DNA of 64,000 nt, taken from NCBI GenBank assembly GCA_027449965.1, contig DAIDKP010000015.1, positions 124,001 to 188,000 on the forward strand, in the 5' to 3' direction. The stretch comes from Acidobacteriaceae bacterium. GTDB lineage: Bacteria > Acidobacteriota > Terriglobia > Terriglobales > Acidobacteriaceae. The stretch's first letter is position 1. Every line of letters starts with the position of its first letter. The position numbers were made by a program, and so were the translations under genes. Positions 63,575 through 64,000 of the stretch are shown piece after piece. A model generated the notes under the pieces. That model was not told where the DNA came from, searched no databases, and saw only the letters and a list, made by a program, of their open reading frames with translations.

Positions 63575-64000
63575 ATGCTGACTGCCATGAAAACCGATCT
63601 CGATTTCCTGCAGCTCGCGCTGGAAGAGGCGATTGCCGCCGGTCAGGCAGGCGAAGTGCCGGTAGGCGCCGTGCTGGTGCATCAGGGCGCGGTGGTGGCC
63701 AGCGCGCAGAATCGTGTGCTGCGTGACAGCGATCCGACGGCTCATGCCGAGGTGCTGGCGTTGCGGGCTGGCGGGCTGGCGATGGGGAATTATCGGCTCA
63801 ATGGTTGCTCGTTGTTTGTGACACTGGAGCCGTGTTCGATGTGCGCGGGAGCGCTGGTGCACGCGCGTGTGGATCGCGTGGTGTATGCGACAGCGGACCC
63901 AAAGGCGGGCGCAGCCGGATCGGTGTTGACCGTGATTAACCATCCACGGTTGAATCACCAGATGCAACTTGACTCTGGCCTGCTGGCGGAGGAGTCGAGC
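63575..64000 (+). CDS. tadA: TadA, tRNA adenosine deaminase (truncated by window edge)
   Basis: The frame runs open to the last base (142 codons). It is a zinc deaminase of the cytidine-deaminase fold: His57 and catalytic Glu59 in TAHAEVLAL, and Cys87 and Cys90 in LEPCSMCAGAL. The spacing matches TadA, which makes inosine at the wobble position of tRNA-Arg. Features such as NYRLNGCSLFVTLEPCSMC and DPKAGAAGSV also fit TadA rather than guanine deaminase. An in-frame ATG at 63587 is an alternative start. It lies 26 bases after aguA. Confidence 0.92.
   Translation, partial: MLTAMKTDLDFLQLALEEAIAAGQAGEVPVGAVLVHQGAVVASAQNRVLRDSDPTAHAEVLALRAGGLAMGNYRLNGCSLFVTLEPCSMCAGALVHARVDRVVYATADPKAGAAGSVLTVINHPRLNHQMQLDSGLLAEESS

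Overview
The window is a gene-dense, high-GC bacterial chromosome segment. It carries 54 protein-coding genes, two of them cut by the window edges. I see no tRNA, rRNA, insertion sequence, phage or CRISPR array. The gene mix suggests an aerobic, probably acid-adapted member of the Acidobacteria (Acidobacteriaceae). The main signs are a large pro-kumamolisin S53 protease with Ig-like repeats, an AdiA-type arginine decarboxylase, a long nuo operon and a bc/caa3 oxidase operon. The taxonomic call is inference; no marker gene here settles it.

Layout. 1-0.9 kb: the tail of a PDZ protein and a half-size TauE/SafE permease. 1.1-8.1 kb: a complete phosphate-starvation module (PhoB-like regulator, PhoR-like kinase, pstS-pstC-pstA-pstB-phoU) with candidate Pho boxes before pstS and pstC and intrinsic terminators after pstS and phoU. 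8.1-17.9 kb, minus strand: the S53 protease, then addB-addA for double-strand break repair; addB seems to start at a non-canonical codon. 17.9-27.3 kb: an SCO copper chaperone, a small membrane protein, an MsbA-like ABC exporter, oligopeptidase B, a TPM-domain protein with LemA, an RsbW/RsbV partner-switch pair, and a soluble MgtE-like sensor without the channel.

27.4-41.3 kb, minus strand: respiratory complex I in the order nuoA-C-D-x-E-F-G-H-J-K-L-M-N. nuoB and nuoI, the two Fe-S subunits that link the peripheral arm to quinone, are absent, and an unrecognised 115-residue gene (x) is translationally coupled between nuoD and nuoE. 41.6-48.5 kb: a small unknown gene, an orphan oxidase subunit III, pdxS-pdxT for pyridoxal phosphate, adiA, and a DUF3891 gene, with a 480-bp intergenic stretch holding a striking C10G8 tract.

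48.8-56.9 kb, plus strand: one operon combines a caa3 oxidase (coxB with fused cytochrome c, coxA, coxC), an unusual multi-span protein, a dihaem lipoprotein cytochrome, a Rieske protein, cytochrome b fused to cytochrome c, and CtaG. It probably encodes a quinol-to-oxygen supercomplex. 56.9-61.0 kb, minus strand: an outer-membrane beta-barrel protein, then icd-mdh of the TCA cycle. 61.4-64.0 kb: aguB-aguA (agmatine to putrescine) and the start of tadA. AdiA makes agmatine from arginine (a PLP enzyme, whose cofactor PdxST makes), and AguA/AguB convert it to putrescine, so the window encodes a full arginine-to-putrescine route.

Many long open frames lie antisense to these genes. They are ordinary by-products of high GC and are not annotated.
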